From: Uloborus plumipes
Taxonomy: Eukaryota > Arthropoda > Arachnida > Araneae > Uloboridae
NCBI GenBank assembly: GCA_038373865.1
Contig: JAXGGA010001163.1
Span: 62,001 to 126,000 of the forward strand
Direction of reading: 5' to 3'
Length of the DNA: 64,000 bases
This document shows, in pieces, positions 61,283 through 64,000 of the stretch (positions within the stretch are counted from its first letter, which is position 1; each line of letters opens with the position of its first letter). The position numbers and the translations under genes are program-made. The notes below the pieces were generated by a model, which ran no database searches, was not told where the DNA came from, and was given only the letters and a program-made list of their open reading frames with translations.

Positions 61283-62967
61283 ATAGGGTAAGTGCTCCAG
61301 TACTCGGCCAGTCTCCAGTAGTCGACCACAAGGACATAAAACTGCTAATAAAATAGTATATTTTAAATTAAAAATCGGATATGAAGCATTCACACCAGGG
61401 TTGGCAAGGTTTTGGACAGAACGGTAAAAACCACGGTTTAAACCGTCCTGTCCAAAACTGTCCTAAACTACATTTTAATTACAACTAATTAACACTAAGA
61501 AACTAAGATGTATGCATTATTGATATTACAGCAAATAGAAATTAGTCAGCTTAAAACCCTTTTGCCATGCTTTAGACAGTTTAAGACACTTTTGGACAGT
61601 TTTCGACAGTAAAACCCACCTGTCCTGTCCAAAACCAGTTTTGGACGTCCGAATCCCCAACCCTGATTCACACATTAATTTACCTATCCCCAAGTATTAA
61701 CCAATGACAGTTAAGTTTTTGGGTACGTTACTTGAATAAGTAACGAGTCATTTTATTTTAAATACTGTGCCCGTCATCCTAGTTTATTCTGCTTATTTTT
61801 TTGTTAAGCGGACTCATCTTCCTTAAATGGTAAGTATTCTTCTTATTTTCATTTTACTGCTCATTTGACTAAATTTTATTGCAATGGAGTACATAATATA
61901 ATGTTTCAATGAAAAAACAAACCTGTTCTTTGGTTCAATTGTTTTGTTAAGGGGCGGCCGACTACTGGGTATAGAAGTGCTCTGTGTTTCCAATAGTCGG
62001 ACATGTCAGGTCGACCACTGGTTCTAATTACTTTCTTCGAAATATAGTAATGGCGTTTAAATTCGACATCTCTGCATTAATCTCTGCCTCGGGTGTAAAT
62101 AGTGATATACTGACAAAATTGTAAAACTCGAATCATTTGGTGAAAACAATGGTGTGTTGGCATATAAACAGAAATATTACATCGTTTAAGGCTAAACACA
62201 TACCTTAATACTGTACCTACATACACGCACTTTGTTTATACACGCACTTTGTTTTTAAAATCAAAATACTTCCGGCAGTAATTTTTCGAGATTTTCACAA
62301 GCCATACCTTTGATTTTAAAAATGCAGTCACCTTTATTTACACCCGAGCCTTTCAAATATAAGCTTCAATTTGCAGACGATTCAAAAAAGATGTAGCAAT
62401 TAAAGATTTTAATCATTTTTTTTTATACTTCGTTTCCTTATTATTTCTCAGACGATTTTGATTGTTTAAAATGCTCAAATTTTCATTCTGATAGTGATGG
62501 CGCCGTAGAGCGCTAATTTGCGAATCTATTTGCCGAGACATTTCATTTTGATGCATCAAAAGGAAATGTACTGTAATGAAGCGATTGTGTTCAACGAAGA
62601 GGCCATTGACAACGTAACACATTTATTAACGAATTATCTTCAAAACAACGAAATGGGGATATACCCGCTCAGTACTAAAGGCACTACAATTACAAAAACA
62701 AAATAAAACTACAATATTACGATGCCCAACTTAGCGAACTGAAGACTTAATTTAAAAAAAACTTCTATGGCAACCCTTTGGGAGTATTAGCACGCTTGGT
62801 GAATAGATTCGCATTTATCGCTCTTCGGTGCTAATAGATATATATTTCACGTTAAATTTTATTTAAATTCATTCACTTATATCCCATAAGATTGGCGACA
62901 GCGAAGTGGCCGACTACTGGGTTCAACGTGGCCGAGCACTGTATTTCTGTGGCCGACTATACTGGAG
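61283..62967. mobile_element. Unclassified TIR element with many TCGGCCA motifs
   Basis: The left end TGCTCCAGTACTCGGCCA and the inverted right end TACTCCAGTATAGTCGGCCA bound about 1.7 kb. The motif AGTAGTCGGCCAC or its inverse recurs near 61315, 61965, 62010, 62905 and 62945. A complete hAT MITE (61396-61665) is nested inside. No transposase is recognisable, and the two ~60-codon overlapping frames near 62413-62706 have no known features. Confidence 0.5.
61396..61665. mobile_element. hAT MITE, CAGGGTTGG family
   Basis: CAGGGTTGGCAAGGTTTTGG at the left and, inverted, CAGGGTTGGGGATTCGGACG at the right are flanked by the exact 8-bp duplication ATTCACAC (61388-61395 and 61666-61673). The interior is built from repeated TTTGGACAG/CTGTCCAAAA units. 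A truncated relative is at 51676. Confidence 0.93.
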
Positions 62968-64000
62968 TATTTACTAATATTCATAACAGCTTGGATTTTA
63001 ATATATATATATTTTTAATTTCTGAAACAAGTTGGTGAATCAGTGTCACAAAGGTACATTCTAAAGTTTTACGATGTTTTTGCTGCTGCATTAATAGCTG
63101 GAAGTTCTAGGTTAACTAAGTTTAACAAAAGATCTCTTAAATAGCAGACTACTGTAGCACTTACTTTATAACTAGTACAAATGGCAGCGTTAACACTCCT
63201 TGAGGCAGAACGAGTTTTACTCAAAACTAAAAAAAAGTCTATTTATATCCCTCTGCTTCTCACTTCCTCATTTTTCAAAAATTACTTTTTTTGTGCTATT
63301 ATTAATAGTAAAATCTATCATGTATTAACTAACCCTTGCGACAATACAGCCCTGAACTGAAATTTTGGGAGGGAAAAAATTTTCAATTCGCGGATAAATA
63401 AGAGTATGAGCACATCTGATAAAAAGGAACATTCTGGTCCCTAAATTTGCCGAATCATCAGACAAAATGTCTTGAGTTAGGAGATTTTTGGAAAGTCTTG
63501 GTGACCTTTTATCTGGGCGCCCCTGACTACATTCCAAGCTGGACTATGGCCTCCTTCACATTTCTGTTTCTAAGCAATCTATCTCCTGCTTTATTTCTCT
63601 AATTAGTTATTATAATCATACTTTTATTTACTCTGTACTAAACAAGTTCAAAAATTACTTTGAAAAATATAAGAAATTATGTTTCTTCAACAAAATAAAA
63701 ACTATAAAAAATTTTTTTTTAATCTAAAAAGATGTGAGGAAACAGAAAGGCACAGTACGTTCAATCTATCCCGTAAGACTGTGTATTTAAATATTTAAAA
63801 ATATATATGTTGAATAAAACTGCTGCATGTGCCAATAGTGCATTTACAAAGAAATGTGAAAAATATATGAAAGAAAATGATTTTTTATAGACCAAATTGC
63901 TTGCATTTTAGATTCATTTTACAAATTTATATTTTGGGTCAGTCATGTGGGGAAAAAAGACTTCAATGTAATTCAAAGCTTTAGCAGGCAAATTTGGTGC
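62968..64000. other. Right edge, repeat fragment and AT-rich sequence
   Basis: 63330-63540 (GCCCTGAACTGAAATTTTGGG, AAATAAGAGTATGAGCACATC) is a diverged member of the family at 20100-20412. The rest is AT-rich, with no gene seen. Confidence 0.45.

Noticed and set aside
63450..63475. Minus-strand CTGATGA
   Set aside because: No GAAA follows at a workable distance and no helix II is possible.

Overview
This is AT-rich, intron-bearing and very transposon-rich animal DNA. The gene content (a Dnr1/MYLIP-type FERM-RING ligase and a Tamozhennic/SPATA2-type PUB protein) and the repeat types (a Tc1 copy, Helitrons with the GCCGTGCGGGTACCGCTAG end, hammerhead-bearing repeats, many hAT MITEs) suggest an arthropod. 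A spider or other arachnid is most likely, by inference from the repeat style. I see no bacterial, phage, CRISPR or operon features.

Two genes are well supported. (1) On the minus strand, six coding exons between 44288 and 12938 encode a FERM plus C-terminal RING E3 ubiquitin ligase of the MYLIP/IDOL/Dnr1 family. All intron phases fit, giving a 514-residue model. (2) On the plus strand, three coding exons between 49051 and 55069 encode a Tamozhennic/SPATA2-like protein, with an N-terminal PUB-like domain, a long low-complexity middle and two C-terminal NZF-type zinc fingers. One base appears to be missing at 54895-54905, inside the first finger. The two genes are divergent, with start codons 4.8 kb apart. 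Their Drosophila relatives both act in NF-kB immune signalling (Dnr1 on Dredd/IMD, Tamo on Dorsal import). A weak candidate terminal exon lies at 4826-5031.

Layout: 361-4527 is a 4.2-kb hAT-type element with an 8-bp target duplication and a dead Tc1 nested inside it. 5503-5771 is a 269-bp element with an 11-bp target duplication that carries a complete hammerhead ribozyme motif. 6119-12545 holds piggyBac-type, pogo-type and palindromic MITEs. The introns of the FERM-RING gene (13193-44201) hold hAT elements, two Helitrons, a hAT with a decayed transposase and a nested mariner, a 5'-truncated LINE with an 11-bp target duplication, and a 2.5-kb fold-back element with about 0.83-kb inverted arms. 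That fold-back element encloses a fragment of a conserved ATSHGK-type protein. The introns of the PUB gene carry hAT- and piggyBac-type MITEs and a tRNA-derived SINE. The right end (55070-64000) has no recognisable gene, only MITEs and a repeat with many GTCGGCCAC-like motifs.

The most notable items are the hammerhead retroelement, the giant fold-back element with its ATSHGK fragment, the immune-linked gene pair with a lesion in one zinc finger, and the set of insertions readable from exact target duplications.
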